The notes beneath the pieces were generated by a model. It was given only the letters and a program-made list of their open reading frames with translations, was not told the DNA's origin and did no database searches. From Leptonema sp964619535 (GTDB taxonomy: Bacteria; Spirochaetota; Leptospiria; Leptospirales; Leptonemataceae), in contig CAZUEX010000003.1 in assembly GCA_964619535.1 (NCBI GenBank), positions 1 to 64,000 of the forward strand: a stretch of 64,000 nucleotides of DNA, read 5' to 3'. This document shows positions 17,170 to 26,295 of this stretch, one piece after another (position 1 is the stretch's first letter; each line of letters begins with the position of its first letter). The position numbers and the translations under genes are program-made.

Positions 17170-18003
17170 ATGAACCTGAAAAAGACCGGAAGGGCCTTCG
17201 TAACCGTCCTTCTTTTCGTTACAATCCTCGCCTGTGACCGGCGAAAGGACCCTGCCAGCCTGCTTGATGACTCGCTGCAATGCCAGCTCTTTGGCGAATG
17301 TCAGGGCAACACCACCTTTGGCATGGTAGGTGATAGCTGGACCGATTTTGCCCTGGGCCTGCCCGTCCTGTCTGACATGTATGACCAGCTCACCGAAGTA
17401 CATGGCTACAACATTACGGCTTCCAACCTGGCCGGTCTCACCCTGCGCACAGAATGGGAAAGTCGCCGCGGCTTTGAAAAGGTCATCTACAGCGGTGGAC
17501 CCAATCTACGGTACATGCTCCTCAGCCTTGGCGGCAACGACCTCATTGCCAGTGAAGGTGAGTACAGCAATACTCCAGAAATCATAGTAGAGGCGCGCCT
17601 GGCCAGCTACGAATCCCGTCTTCGTGTACTGATCACAAATGGTGACCTGTTAAAACAGTCCCTTTACGGCGGCGAGCCCCTCACCTGGATCATTCATGGC
17701 TATGATTATCTAAACCCGCTGGTTGAAGACAGCTGCGTGGATAACTATTCACAGGGTGCCAGCAGCATCACAAAGAATCAGCTGCCTGAGTTTGTGCTGA
17801 CGGCCTTTAATGATAGGCTTCAGTACCTTACAACGCAGATTCCCAATCTACGCTACATTGATGCACGGGGAACTCTGGGCGGGCCTCCCTATTCCGATGC
17901 AGGCCTGATGTTTGATTGCATCCATCCAAATAACGAAGGCTTTGCCATGTATACGGCAGCCTATGCTGCTCAGCTGCAACTGCTGACGGGAGGAGCCCGA
18001 TGA
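17170..18003 (+). CDS. SGNH-hydrolase-like lipoprotein
   Basis: A 277-residue lipoprotein with lipobox ILAC (C22). The three SGNH signatures are present: GDSW with the probable nucleophile S56, GGND in the middle, and DCIHPNNEG near the end with the D-x2-H pair. It is therefore a probable esterase or acetyl-hydrolase acting outside the cytoplasm; the substrate cannot be told. Its stop overlaps the next gene's ATG (ATGA at 18000-18003), so the two are likely partners. Confidence 0.78.
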   Translation: MNLKKTGRAFVTVLLFVTILACDRRKDPASLLDDSLQCQLFGECQGNTTFGMVGDSWTDFALGLPVLSDMYDQLTEVHGYNITASNLAGLTLRTEWESRRGFEKVIYSGGPNLRYMLLSLGGNDLIASEGEYSNTPEIIVEARLASYESRLRVLITNGDLLKQSLYGGEPLTWIIHGYDYLNPLVEDSCVDNYSQGASSITKNQLPEFVLTAFNDRLQYLTTQIPNLRYIDARGTLGGPPYSDAGLMFDCIHPNNEGFAMYTAAYAAQLQLLTGGAR

Positions 18004-18776
18004 AACGCACGTTTCCCGTCCTGTTCTTCATTCTTCTGACGGGCTTTCCCGGCCTTCTGTCGGCCCGGTCGGATGATGTTCATTCACTGCTTTTTGACGA
18101 GATTCGCGTCCAGCAGCAGGTTGGTGCAGGCTTTGCCTTTCACGAGCGAAGAGAAGACGATGATGTATACCAGAAAACACGTCAGGTATATGTGGCAGGC
18201 GAATGGGCCGTTGTTCCGTGGTTTTCCCTGTATCTGAAGGTTCCTTATGCTGACATTGCAGGCACGGACCGTGGCAAGGTCGACTACTGGGACCACATCC
18301 GCGTTGGCCTAAAGTGGGAAGCCAGCTGGCAGACGTTCGGCTTTGTCGGCGGGCTGTACGGAGACTTTGCAAGAGGACATAACAAGGTTGGCGATGTAGC
18401 CCATGATATTGGCTACCTGGAGCCGTATGCAGGTCTGTTCTGGGATATCGACCGCTTTTATGTAACAACGGCCATCCGCTGGAAGACAGAAACCAATCCA
18501 AAGTTTCGCGAAGGAGCGAACGAGGATTTTCGCAGACGATGGTTTTACGACCTTTCTGCCGGCATACGTTTTCAACCCTTCACGCTTTCGCTGGATCTAC
18601 GCTACCACCACCTGTATGACCCGGAGAACCAGCGAAAGAAGTATCTTGAAATGGCTCCTGGACTGACCTGGCACCTTGGCTCCGGTTTTCATATCAGTGC
18701 AGCGGCAGTCTTTTATACAGCATCCGAATCGAAAAACCACGGAGCGCTGATCTCCTTCCGAAAATTTATTGACTGA
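18000..18776 (+). CDS. Exported beta-rich protein, probably outer membrane
   Basis: A 258-residue protein with a signal peptide ending at LLSA-R. The mature part alternates hydrophobic and polar residues with many aromatics (VAGEWAVVPWFSLYLKVPYA, FGFVGGLYGDFARG), as in outer-membrane barrels. The C-terminus does not end in the classic aromatic residue. Function unknown. It is translationally coupled to the SGNH lipoprotein gene. Confidence 0.6.
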   Translation: MKRTFPVLFFILLTGFPGLLSARSDDVHSLLFDEIRVQQQVGAGFAFHERREDDDVYQKTRQVYVAGEWAVVPWFSLYLKVPYADIAGTDRGKVDYWDHIRVGLKWEASWQTFGFVGGLYGDFARGHNKVGDVAHDIGYLEPYAGLFWDIDRFYVTTAIRWKTETNPKFREGANEDFRRRWFYDLSAGIRFQPFTLSLDLRYHHLYDPENQRKKYLEMAPGLTWHLGSGFHISAAAVFYTASESKNHGALISFRKFID

Positions 18777-18888
18777 AGAATCCGGTACCGCGATACCAAT
18801 AGGCGGGCCGGAATCTGCCGGCAGGACCTGTTTTTTCTCAAAAAACCTGTCGAGGGCTTTTGAGACCACTTATTTAAGGAGTTCTTTT

Positions 18889-19221
18889 ATGGCCGTTAAC
18901 CTGAACCAGACCCTTCTGGGACCCAAGACCGTTTTCCGAGATAATTCAGTCTTTGTAGATGAAAAGCTTGTCATCGAAGGCCAGGTATTTGCGAACAAGA
19001 TCGATGCCGGCGACCATGCAGTGATCATCGGGGCCGAGGCCGAAGTCGTTGTTACAGAGATCACTGCCTCCGAGATTATCGTCCTGGGTCGCGTCAAAGG
19101 CGAATTGAAAGCAAAAAACGAGATCATGGTCAGCGAAAAAGGCTCGGTGGAAGGCAACCTCACCGCTCCTAAAATCAAACTGGATCCAACGGCCATCGTA
19201 TCCGGCCTCCTTCGTCACTGA
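18889..19221 (+). CDS. Bactofilin (polymer-forming cytoskeletal protein)
   Basis: A 110-residue bactofilin. The repeating short beta pattern of a right-handed solenoid is visible (VDEKLVIEGQVFANKIDAGD, GRVKGELKAKNEIMVSEKG, GSVEGNLTAPKIKL). I start at 18889, where AAGGAG precedes the ATG; a longer open frame from 18769 is not supported. Bactofilins polymerise without nucleotide and often guide cell shape or envelope enzymes; two peptidoglycan lyases lie about 6 kb upstream. Confidence 0.88.
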   Translation: MAVNLNQTLLGPKTVFRDNSVFVDEKLVIEGQVFANKIDAGDHAVIIGAEAEVVVTEITASEIIVLGRVKGELKAKNEIMVSEKGSVEGNLTAPKIKLDPTAIVSGLLRH

Positions 19222-19233
19222 GATCCCACCTGT

Positions 19234-19258
19234 GGCCGGGCCTGCAGGTCCGGCCTTT
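19234..19258 (+). terminator. Intrinsic terminator after the bactofilin gene
   Basis: GGCCGGGCC (19234-19242) pairs with GGTCCGGCC (19247-19255) with one G-U pair and a TGCA loop, followed by a short T run. A second small hairpin, CTGCCA-TTC-TGGCAG, lies at 19285-19299 in the lon leader. Confidence 0.6.
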
Positions 19259-19390
19259 CCCTGCCCTGACATCCTTGCAGGGAACTGCCATTCTGGCAGA
19301 TCATAAATCCTGAACGCCCGTCTTTCCCGCCCAAAAGCCAGCGTCTACCTGGAACAAAAATTGCTATGTTCTACATCCGAGACAGAATTT

Positions 19391-21808
19391 ATGAAACACG
19401 TGATTCGCTACACTGATCAGAATATCACCGAGATCGATCGGGCGGACATCCCGGAAATCGTTCCGATTATTCCGCTCCGCAATGCCATTGTCTTCCCGGG
19501 TATTATCCTGCCGATCTTTGTTGGCCGTTCCGAGTCGGTGCAGCTTATCGAGCAGCATGGAAAGCCAGGCTCCTTGATCGGCCTTTTTACACAGAAGAAC
19601 CCGGAAGCCGAAACGGTACAGGGCGAAGACCTGTATTCTGTTGGCTCTCTGGCAGAGATCCACCGTGTCCTGCCGATGGGAGAAGGCGGTTACCAGGTCT
19701 TTCTGCAGGGCGTGCAGAAGATCCACCTCACCGAAACCTTTACCGATGAGCCGTTTCTAAGGGGACGCATCGAACCGGCCTTTGAAGAAGGGCACATCAG
19801 CCAGGATCAGTTCCTTGAGTTTCAGGCGCATGTCATCCGCTACATCGAATACAATCCGGCCATACCCGACGAGGTTATATCATTCATCAAACGCATTACC
19901 AGCGCTGCCTCACTGGCAAACCAGGTGATGTTCTTCTCGGCTCGTTCCATCGAGGAAAAGATCGAATTCCTGGGTATACACTCCCTTGCAGAGAAGATCA
20001 AACTCGTTCAATCCTACCTTGTAGACGAAACGCAGCGCCTGCTTATGGAAAAAGAGGTGCGCGAAAAGGTCGAGAAGGATGCCTCAAAGATGCAGCGCGA
20101 CTTCTATCTGCGCAAGCAGCTTGAAACAATCCGCAAAGAGCTCGGCGAATCCGAAGAATCCGAAGCCGACGAGCTGGAAAAACAGCTTCGCGAAATGCCT
20201 CTGCCCGAACATGTTCGCAAGGCAGTAGACAAAGAACTGAAGCGCTACAGACGACTTGCTGAAAGCCCGCAGGGCGGTGGAGTAGAAGCCTCGCAGATTC
20301 GCAACTGGCTTGATCTGATCGTGGAGCTGCCCTGGCCAGACGACAGCAGTCCGGCAACGGAATCGCGCGTGGCCAAACTCGATCTGGCAGAGGCCCGTCG
20401 CATCCTCGATGAGGATCATGAAGGCCTGCAGGATGTAAAAGAACGCATTCTCGAACACCTGGCCGTCGAGAAAAAGGCCGGGCCTTCTCGTGCCCCGATC
20501 CTCTGTCTTGTTGGCCCACCCGGTGTGGGTAAGACCTCGCTGGCCCAGTCTGTGGCACGGGCCCTGGACCGCAAATTTGTAAGGGCTGCTCTGGGTGGTG
20601 TTCGCGATGAAGCCGAGATTCGTGGCCACCGACGCACCTATGTGGGAGCCCTGCCAGGAAAAATCATCGCATCCTTTCGCAAATCAGGCTCCGTAGAACC
20701 GGTATTCCTGCTTGATGAGATCGATAAACTCGGAGCCTCTTACCAGGGCGATCCGGCTGCTGCCCTGCTTGAGGTACTGGATCCCGAGCAGAATCATGCC
20801 TTCGAAGACCATTACCTTGGCCTGCCTTACGATCTTTCGCGAGCTCTATTTTTCTGCACGGCTAACTCGCTCGACTCCATTCCCACCCCTCTTCTGGACC
20901 GGATGGAGATTGTAACACTTTCGGGCTACACGATGGAAGAGAAGATCGACATCGCCGAAAGACATTTGATTCCGCGCATCCGCAAGGATCTACGACTCAG
21001 CGAAGAGCAGTTTCATCTGGACCGCAAGACCATAGCACGTATCATCGAGGATTACACGCGAGAGGCCGGTGTCCGCGGACTCAAGCGTCAGCTTGAATCC
21101 ATTGCCAGAAAACTTCTGCTGAAAGTAGAAGAGAAGCAAGAGGCCGGACCGATAACCGAAGAAACGCTGGTGGATCTGCTTGGTCGGGCTCGCTACTACA
21201 GGGATCGACGCGAATTCAACGGTATTCCGGGCGTGGCCGTAGGCCTGGCGTGGACACCCGTTGGAGGAGACATCCTCTTCATCGAAAGCACGGCCTTCAA
21301 GGGGAAAGGCGCCTTGAAGCTATCGGGCCGACTCGGAGATGTTATGAAAGAGTCAGCCCAGGCTGCCTTCTCTTTTCTGCGAACGCATGCCAGGGAACTG
21401 AACCTGAGCGAAAAGATCTTTGAAGAAAAGGACATTCATATCCACATTCCCGGTGGTGCCGTACCCAAAGACGGGCCATCGGCCGGCGTTACACTTCTTA
21501 CAGCCATGACATCGCTTTTCAGCGGCGTTCCCGTCGAAGAGAACATTGCCATGACAGGTGAGATATCGCTCCGTGGTAAGATTTTGCCCGTGGGCGGTAT
21601 CAAAGAGAAGGTCCTCGCCGCGAAGGCTGCCGGTATTGACACGGTCCTTCTTCCCGAACGCAATCGGGCCGACTTCGAAGAGATTCCGGAGGCGATTCGA
21701 AGCAACATCCATGTGGAGTACTATTCCGACATGATGCAGCTGCTCAGACGCACGGTTCCTGCAGCCTTCCAGAAACGCACGTGGGTTGATCCCAGGGAAG
21801 GATGGTAG
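19391..21808 (+). CDS. lon: ATP-dependent protease Lon
   Basis: Degrades misfolded and regulatory proteins in the cytoplasm. The 805-residue protein has the N-terminal LON substrate domain, an AAA+ module with Walker A GPPGVGKT at 375-382 and sensor region, and the C-terminal protease with catalytic S697 in PKDGPSAG and its lysine partner in GGIKEK (738 or 740). I start at the ATG at 19391; the frame extends to a TTG at 19361. No CIRCE-type operator is seen in the leader. Confidence 0.97.
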   Translation: MKHVIRYTDQNITEIDRADIPEIVPIIPLRNAIVFPGIILPIFVGRSESVQLIEQHGKPGSLIGLFTQKNPEAETVQGEDLYSVGSLAEIHRVLPMGEGGYQVFLQGVQKIHLTETFTDEPFLRGRIEPAFEEGHISQDQFLEFQAHVIRYIEYNPAIPDEVISFIKRITSAASLANQVMFFSARSIEEKIEFLGIHSLAEKIKLVQSYLVDETQRLLMEKEVREKVEKDASKMQRDFYLRKQLETIRKELGESEESEADELEKQLREMPLPEHVRKAVDKELKRYRRLAESPQGGGVEASQIRNWLDLIVELPWPDDSSPATESRVAKLDLAEARRILDEDHEGLQDVKERILEHLAVEKKAGPSRAPILCLVGPPGVGKTSLAQSVARALDRKFVRAALGGVRDEAEIRGHRRTYVGALPGKIIASFRKSGSVEPVFLLDEIDKLGASYQGDPAAALLEVLDPEQNHAFEDHYLGLPYDLSRALFFCTANSLDSIPTPLLDRMEIVTLSGYTMEEKIDIAERHLIPRIRKDLRLSEEQFHLDRKTIARIIEDYTREAGVRGLKRQLESIARKLLLKVEEKQEAGPITEETLVDLLGRARYYRDRREFNGIPGVAVGLAWTPVGGDILFIESTAFKGKGALKLSGRLGDVMKESAQAAFSFLRTHARELNLSEKIFEEKDIHIHIPGGAVPKDGPSAGVTLLTAMTSLFSGVPVEENIAMTGEISLRGKILPVGGIKEKVLAAKAAGIDTVLLPERNRADFEEIPEAIRSNIHVEYYSDMMQLLRRTVPAAFQKRTWVDPREGW

Positions 21809-21977
21809 CTCTCTGCCGGGATGCCTGACATGAAAAATTTTTGTGGATTTTTTCGGTAAAGTTCTGGCTTTTCTTCGTCAAAAGGAAGGTCTTTTCTAAT
21901 GTAGGTCGGCGCCAGGAGCGAGGCGCATAACAGGGCTCCGTCTGCAAAAAGATAGATTCTTTCCCCGGGAGAAGTGA

Positions 21978-23066
21978 ATGTCCGAACCAACCGATTTTTT
22001 TGGTAAAATGAAACAGTCGCTGAAAGGCGTACTGGTGGGAATCGTCCTGATTCCTCTGTCCTTTTTTCTCGTGTATCTGGCCAGCCAGCGCGAACAGGCA
22101 TCAGAAGTACTGAAAGATGCCATGCCGTTCGAAAAGGCCGAGGCAGCTGCACAGAAGAACAAAGCGGTGTATATGACCGGCACACTGCAAGCGGAGCCCT
22201 TCGGGGATGGCTACATCGAACCAGGTCCCTATCTGCGTATCAGTCGAACGGCCCAGATGTACGCCTATGTTTCCAGAGAAACGACGAAGGACGTACAGAA
22301 AGACGGGAAGACGGTCAAGGAAACGGTCTACAGCTGTGTGGAAGAATGGACCTCTGACCCGGCACGGGCAGACGATGGTAAAGGATGTAAAGATGAAAAA
22401 AAGTATAACCCTGATCGCAGCCTGGTAGATTTTCGCAAAGACGTTACGCCTTCTCTGCTTGTAAACGGTACGGCCTGGCAGCTTGATGAAAGCGTAGACT
22501 ATACAGACATGCCCGGCCTCGACCTTTCGAAAAGCGCAGGTGCGCAGTACAGTGTAAAGGGCAGTTATCTGTATATCGATGCAGCATGCAATTCAACCAG
22601 TCCTCGCATTGGCTGCGAACGCTTCAGCTACTCGGGCATTTCGTATGATCCGGCAGCACAGTATACAGCAATCGGCGTCCCGGCACAGGGCCGCATCGTG
22701 GGTTTTGAATCCTCCGGAGGCGAAAGCTACCTCAAGCTTGGGCCCGGAACCTTCGCCGACGTTATGGAAAGCCTGCATGCATCCGATACCACGGGCACGT
22801 GGCTCTGGTTCGGTGGTGCGGTCCTCTGCCTTGGCTTTGGACTGAGCATGCTTGTTGGTCCCTTCCTCGAGCTGATCGAGCATATTCCGCTTATCGGAGG
22901 ATTCGGTGCGGGACTGATCCGGGTCATTCTGTTCATTGTATCGGCGATCGTAATCGGACTGTCGTTTCTTCTTATCGAATACTGGTACATCGTTTTGATT
23001 CTGTTTGTGGTTGGCATCATTGCGGCCACGATGATGGCAAAACGACGTAAGACAGCAAAGGCCTGA
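21978..23066 (+). CDS. TMEM43/DUF1625-family membrane protein
   Basis: A 362-residue protein with one N-terminal membrane segment (about 19-36), a soluble domain of some 220 residues, and about three hydrophobic segments between 265 and 355. The opening FFGKMKQSLKGVLVGIVLI and the layout match TMEM43 (LUMA), a family best known from animal inner nuclear membranes but found in scattered bacteria. Its bacterial role is unknown. The start follows GGGAGAAG. It ends in a strong bidirectional terminator. Confidence 0.75.
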   Translation: MSEPTDFFGKMKQSLKGVLVGIVLIPLSFFLVYLASQREQASEVLKDAMPFEKAEAAAQKNKAVYMTGTLQAEPFGDGYIEPGPYLRISRTAQMYAYVSRETTKDVQKDGKTVKETVYSCVEEWTSDPARADDGKGCKDEKKYNPDRSLVDFRKDVTPSLLVNGTAWQLDESVDYTDMPGLDLSKSAGAQYSVKGSYLYIDAACNSTSPRIGCERFSYSGISYDPAAQYTAIGVPAQGRIVGFESSGGESYLKLGPGTFADVMESLHASDTTGTWLWFGGAVLCLGFGLSMLVGPFLELIEHIPLIGGFGAGLIRVILFIVSAIVIGLSFLLIEYWYIVLILFVVGIIAATMMAKRRKTAKA

Positions 23067-23072
23067 GGTAAT

Positions 23073-23106
23073 AAAAAAAACCCCGCCAGCTGGCGGGGTT
23101 TTTTGC
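23073..23106. terminator. Bidirectional intrinsic terminator
   Basis: CCCCGCC (23081-23087) and GGCGGGG (23092-23098) with loop AGCT are flanked by eight A and six T. It serves both converging genes. It differs from the terminator at 273-306 by very few bases. Confidence 0.88.
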
Positions 23107-23127
23107 TGCATTGGTCGGCATTACACC

Positions 23128-24234
23128 TCAGGTTCCGGGCTCCGGTTTGGGAGTGGTCGGCCCACCTGAGTTATCCTCCAGGATCTCAACGGGCTTTTCA
23201 CCCTTGTGAAAGCGAAAGCGCAGCTGTGTATCGATCTCATCGTCAAAGCGCATTTCACGAGCATCCACTGTATCGCGATGCCATTCCTGAGGTACTCGAA
23301 AATCAAAGATAGGGTGCAGCTTTTTCGGAAGAACGTTGGGGTTTTCTGACCAGTTCATCTTCACCCCGTGCAGAGAAGGTATCTCTCCACCTGCATTATC
23401 GATCTTTTCGGTTTTTCCAAACTGGTTGTGCAGTGGATAATTTGCATAAGGATACTTCAGTGCAAAGATGAACTCTGCATTCATCTTGGCCTTTCGACAC
23501 AGATCGATTACCTGTCTGTAGATTTCAATGCGTCGATTTAAGATGTGAATCGTGCTTCGTGCATTGTTTGGAAGATGGATGTCCAGCTTCAGAGCCTTTT
23601 CTCGTGCCTTTCGCGCCAGCCCGAGGTGCTCGTAGCCCTTTTCCATGTTCTTTTCAATCTGATACTTGTTAACGGCCCAGTGATAGTTCCTTGGATCGTA
23701 ACGTCGCACATCGATCTGTACATCCCGATTCTTCTGGAAATCGCGGCGCAGCTTCGAGTTGTGGCCGAAGTCCATCGAAATATCAACAACGGACATATCG
23801 TTTGGATCGTTCGGATTCAGTTTTTCGACGGCCTGCCGCATCATAAGCTCGGTTCGATCGATGTAAACCTGGCTTAAGGACTCAAGCAGTTTGTCCATCG
23901 TCTGCTGTGCTTCCAGAAAGCGAGAATAGGAATTTACAAAGTTCTTTTCGAAATAATAGATAAGGCCTTCCTGGTAGAGCCTCTTTGCCTTTCGATACAG
24001 CTCTACATGCAGCCCTGGATTGGTCCGGCGCTCCTCGGCATTGGCGGGCAGACATTGTGGCATCGGATCGCAGGGAAAGTTATAGACCATCGGGCGCAGT
24101 TTACGCAGCGAGATGATTAAACTATCACGCTGGCGGGTGGCCTTTTCTGATACGGATTGGGCCTCGACCGCCGTGGTACCGAAAATGACTGCAGAGATGG
24201 CAAAAGCAAAAATATATGACCGGATTCGTTTCAT
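23128..24234 (-). CDS. Exported helical protein, candidate FcpA-like flagellar-coiling protein
   Basis: From the ATG at 24234, preceded by CAGGAG, this is a 368-residue protein with a signal peptide cleaved near VEAQ. The mature part is almost wholly helical and rich in charged and aromatic residues (GLIYYFEKNFVNSYSRFLEA, HWAVNKYQIEKNMEKGYEHL). Size, export signal and fold type fit the FcpA flagellar-sheath protein of Leptospiraceae, which I suggest only as a candidate; I cannot align it here. The upstream region carries a 16-base dyad (24269-24284). Confidence 0.45.
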   Translation of the reverse strand: MKRIRSYIFAFAISAVIFGTTAVEAQSVSEKATRQRDSLIISLRKLRPMVYNFPCDPMPQCLPANAEERRTNPGLHVELYRKAKRLYQEGLIYYFEKNFVNSYSRFLEAQQTMDKLLESLSQVYIDRTELMMRQAVEKLNPNDPNDMSVVDISMDFGHNSKLRRDFQKNRDVQIDVRRYDPRNYHWAVNKYQIEKNMEKGYEHLGLARKAREKALKLDIHLPNNARSTIHILNRRIEIYRQVIDLCRKAKMNAEFIFALKYPYANYPLHNQFGKTEKIDNAGGEIPSLHGVKMNWSENPNVLPKKLHPIFDFRVPQEWHRDTVDAREMRFDDEIDTQLRFRFHKGEKPVEILEDNSGGPTTPKPEPGT

Positions 24235-24268
24235 AAGAAAACTCTCCTGAGAATTCAAATAATATATC

Positions 24269-24284
24269 GGACTCCGAGGAGTCC
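24269..24284. promoter_or_regulatory. Dyad between divergent genes, possible operator
   Basis: GGACTCCGAGGAGTCC has 7-base arms around GA. It lies 35 bases before the minus-strand ATG at 24234 and beside an AT-rich -10-like stretch (ATATTA), between two divergent genes. A regulatory role is inference. Confidence 0.3.
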
Positions 24285-24413
24285 AACGTGATATGCCGAT
24301 ATAAAAAAGGCTACGCCAGGAAATCGAAAAAACGACTTTTCACTGCACAGGATGCGAAAAAAAGCACCATGTCAGCTATTTCCGGGCCATTTTCAACCGG
24401 AGTGGGGTAAAAC

Positions 24414-25298
24414 ATGCTTGGAGGACAGAAAAAAATCGGCCGGAACATCTCATTTCGCAGTAAGGATCAGTCACGATGCCCCGTATGCAACCATACCTTC
24501 ACCCGTGAACAGCTGTTGACCGGTGGTGGACGCCTCATTGCCGGAGACCTGTCGGTGGAACTCCGCCGTGGCTACAACGAGTCCCGTAAATTCGGAAAGG
24601 TCATCCCGCTGATCTACCCCATCGTCGTCTGTCCGCAATGCCTGTTTTCTTCGTTTCCGAATGATTTTTCTACCGTGGACGCAGGAGCCCTCGACGGACT
24701 GAAGCAAACGACGATCAACCGACGAACCGGTATCGAGAAGATTGTTGGTCCCATAGATTTTAATGAAGACCGTCACCTTGTTCACGGAGCCGCTTCGTAT
24801 CTTCTGGCCATTGACTGCTATCAGCACAGAGGACCGGAAGTGGCGCCAACGCCCAAAAAGGCCATCTGCTCCATTCGGGCCGCCTGGCTGTTTGGCGACA
24901 TGGACACAGAGTTCCCCGGCATGGGCTTCGATAAGATCCGGGATTTTATGTATCTTAAGGCCGTGCAATACTACAGGCCCGTTCTTGAGATCATGAGCCG
25001 CGGAACCGAACCCCACGATCAGTTTACCTCCCTTCTCGGGCCCGATACGGACAAGAACTGGGGCTTCGATGGCGTCATCTACCTGAACGGCTATCTGACC
25101 TACAAATACATCGATACGATTACCAGGGATAAGGCCAAACAGATCAAATATCTGGATGAAGCGAAACGGTATCTGGGTAAACTGTACGGTATGGGAAAGT
25201 CATCCCGATCCAAACCATCCGTTATCATTGATCTGTCGAAAGACCTTTACGACGAAATCAACAGCAGGCTTCAAGAGCTAACGAGAGAAGAAGCCTGA
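24414..25298 (+). CDS. DUF2225 zinc-ribbon-like protein
   Basis: A 294-residue cytoplasmic protein. An N-terminal CPVC motif and a later CPQC motif can bind zinc; the intervening and following text (RRGYNESRKFGKVIPLIYPI, VVCPQCLF) matches DUF2225. The C-terminal half is helical, of the TPR type. The family has no settled function. truA follows after 5 bases, so the two are probably co-transcribed. Confidence 0.8.
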   Translation: MLGGQKKIGRNISFRSKDQSRCPVCNHTFTREQLLTGGGRLIAGDLSVELRRGYNESRKFGKVIPLIYPIVVCPQCLFSSFPNDFSTVDAGALDGLKQTTINRRTGIEKIVGPIDFNEDRHLVHGAASYLLAIDCYQHRGPEVAPTPKKAICSIRAAWLFGDMDTEFPGMGFDKIRDFMYLKAVQYYRPVLEIMSRGTEPHDQFTSLLGPDTDKNWGFDGVIYLNGYLTYKYIDTITRDKAKQIKYLDEAKRYLGKLYGMGKSSRSKPSVIIDLSKDLYDEINSRLQELTREEA

Positions 25299-25303
25299 AG
25301 AAG

Positions 25304-26188
25304 ATGCAGCGGTACCGCTACGCCCTGACCATTGCCTATGACGGCTCACGCCTTCTGGGCTTTCAGACACAGAAAGATGGCGAAACCGTGCAGAGCCGCC
25401 TGGAAACGGCCCTGTCTGTCCTTTTGCGAGAAGAGATCAAGATACAGGCAGCAGGTCGAACCGACTCCGGCGTTCATGCCACGGGGCAGGTCGTTTCTTT
25501 CCGCACGCAGGTGCGCATCGAAGAGCCAGGTAGCTTTTTGCGTTCCATTGACGCCCTTGCCGGCCCTTCGGTTCAGGCCCTGTCCTTTCACGAAGTGCCC
25601 TACGATTTTCATCCACGCTTCGACTGTGTGGCACGTGAGTATGAGTACATACTGCACCAGGCCAGGGCTCCGTCTCTCTTTATGTCTCCTTATACCTGGA
25701 CGATACCGGAATCCATCGATTTGGACGCCTGTCTTCCCGAGCTGCTGGCCCTGCAGGGCGAACATAACTTCGAAGCGTTCACAAAACGAGCCAACCCGGA
25801 AGAGAAGAAAGAACGCTTTCTGGATCACATCTCTCTGAGGCGGCAGACCGATCCGGTCAGCAAAGCAACGCTGGTTTCACTGACAATCCGGGGAAATGCC
25901 TTTCTTCATAACATGATCCGCATCATTGTAGGCACCTTTGTCGATCGAGCGGCAGGCAGGCTTTCCATGTCCCTTCCCGACATCCTGAAAAGCAAAGACC
26001 GCGTCAATGCCGGGCGAACGGCACCTCCCAACGGACTTTATTTTCGTGCTGCCTATTATCCCGACGTGCCCGAGCTCCAGGGCACAGGGCTTGCCTTGCT
26101 CAGGGATTATCCGGTCTTCGGCAACAGTCTTTTCAAACAGAAACTACTCCGCCTGCAGACCAGTCTCCCTGGAAGCCACCGAAAATGA
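25304..26188 (+). CDS. truA: tRNA pseudouridine synthase TruA
   Basis: Makes pseudouridine at positions 38-40 of tRNA anticodon arms. The 294-residue protein has the catalytic aspartate D54 in AGRTDSGVHATGQ, with FHPRFDCVAREYEY and GNAFLHNMIRIIVGT, all diagnostic. It is the second gene of a pair with DUF2225. Confidence 0.95.
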   Translation: MQRYRYALTIAYDGSRLLGFQTQKDGETVQSRLETALSVLLREEIKIQAAGRTDSGVHATGQVVSFRTQVRIEEPGSFLRSIDALAGPSVQALSFHEVPYDFHPRFDCVAREYEYILHQARAPSLFMSPYTWTIPESIDLDACLPELLALQGEHNFEAFTKRANPEEKKERFLDHISLRRQTDPVSKATLVSLTIRGNAFLHNMIRIIVGTFVDRAAGRLSMSLPDILKSKDRVNAGRTAPPNGLYFRAAYYPDVPELQGTGLALLRDYPVFGNSLFKQKLLRLQTSLPGSHRK

Positions 26189-26212
26189 TCCCTAACAGTT
26201 CTTTAACAGAAG

Positions 26213-26224
26213 ATACAATTGTAT
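26213..26224. promoter_or_regulatory. Palindrome before a surface-protein operon
   Basis: ATACAATTGTAT is a perfect 12-base palindrome in the 107-base gap before the gene at 26296, next to a duplicated TAACAG. The palindrome could be an operator or contain the -10 box. Confidence 0.25.
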
Positions 26225-26295
26225 ACATTCGCCTACAAGATTACCGGTAAAATCGATAGACGTAGCATTGGAAAATCGAATCCTGGCGTACCCTC

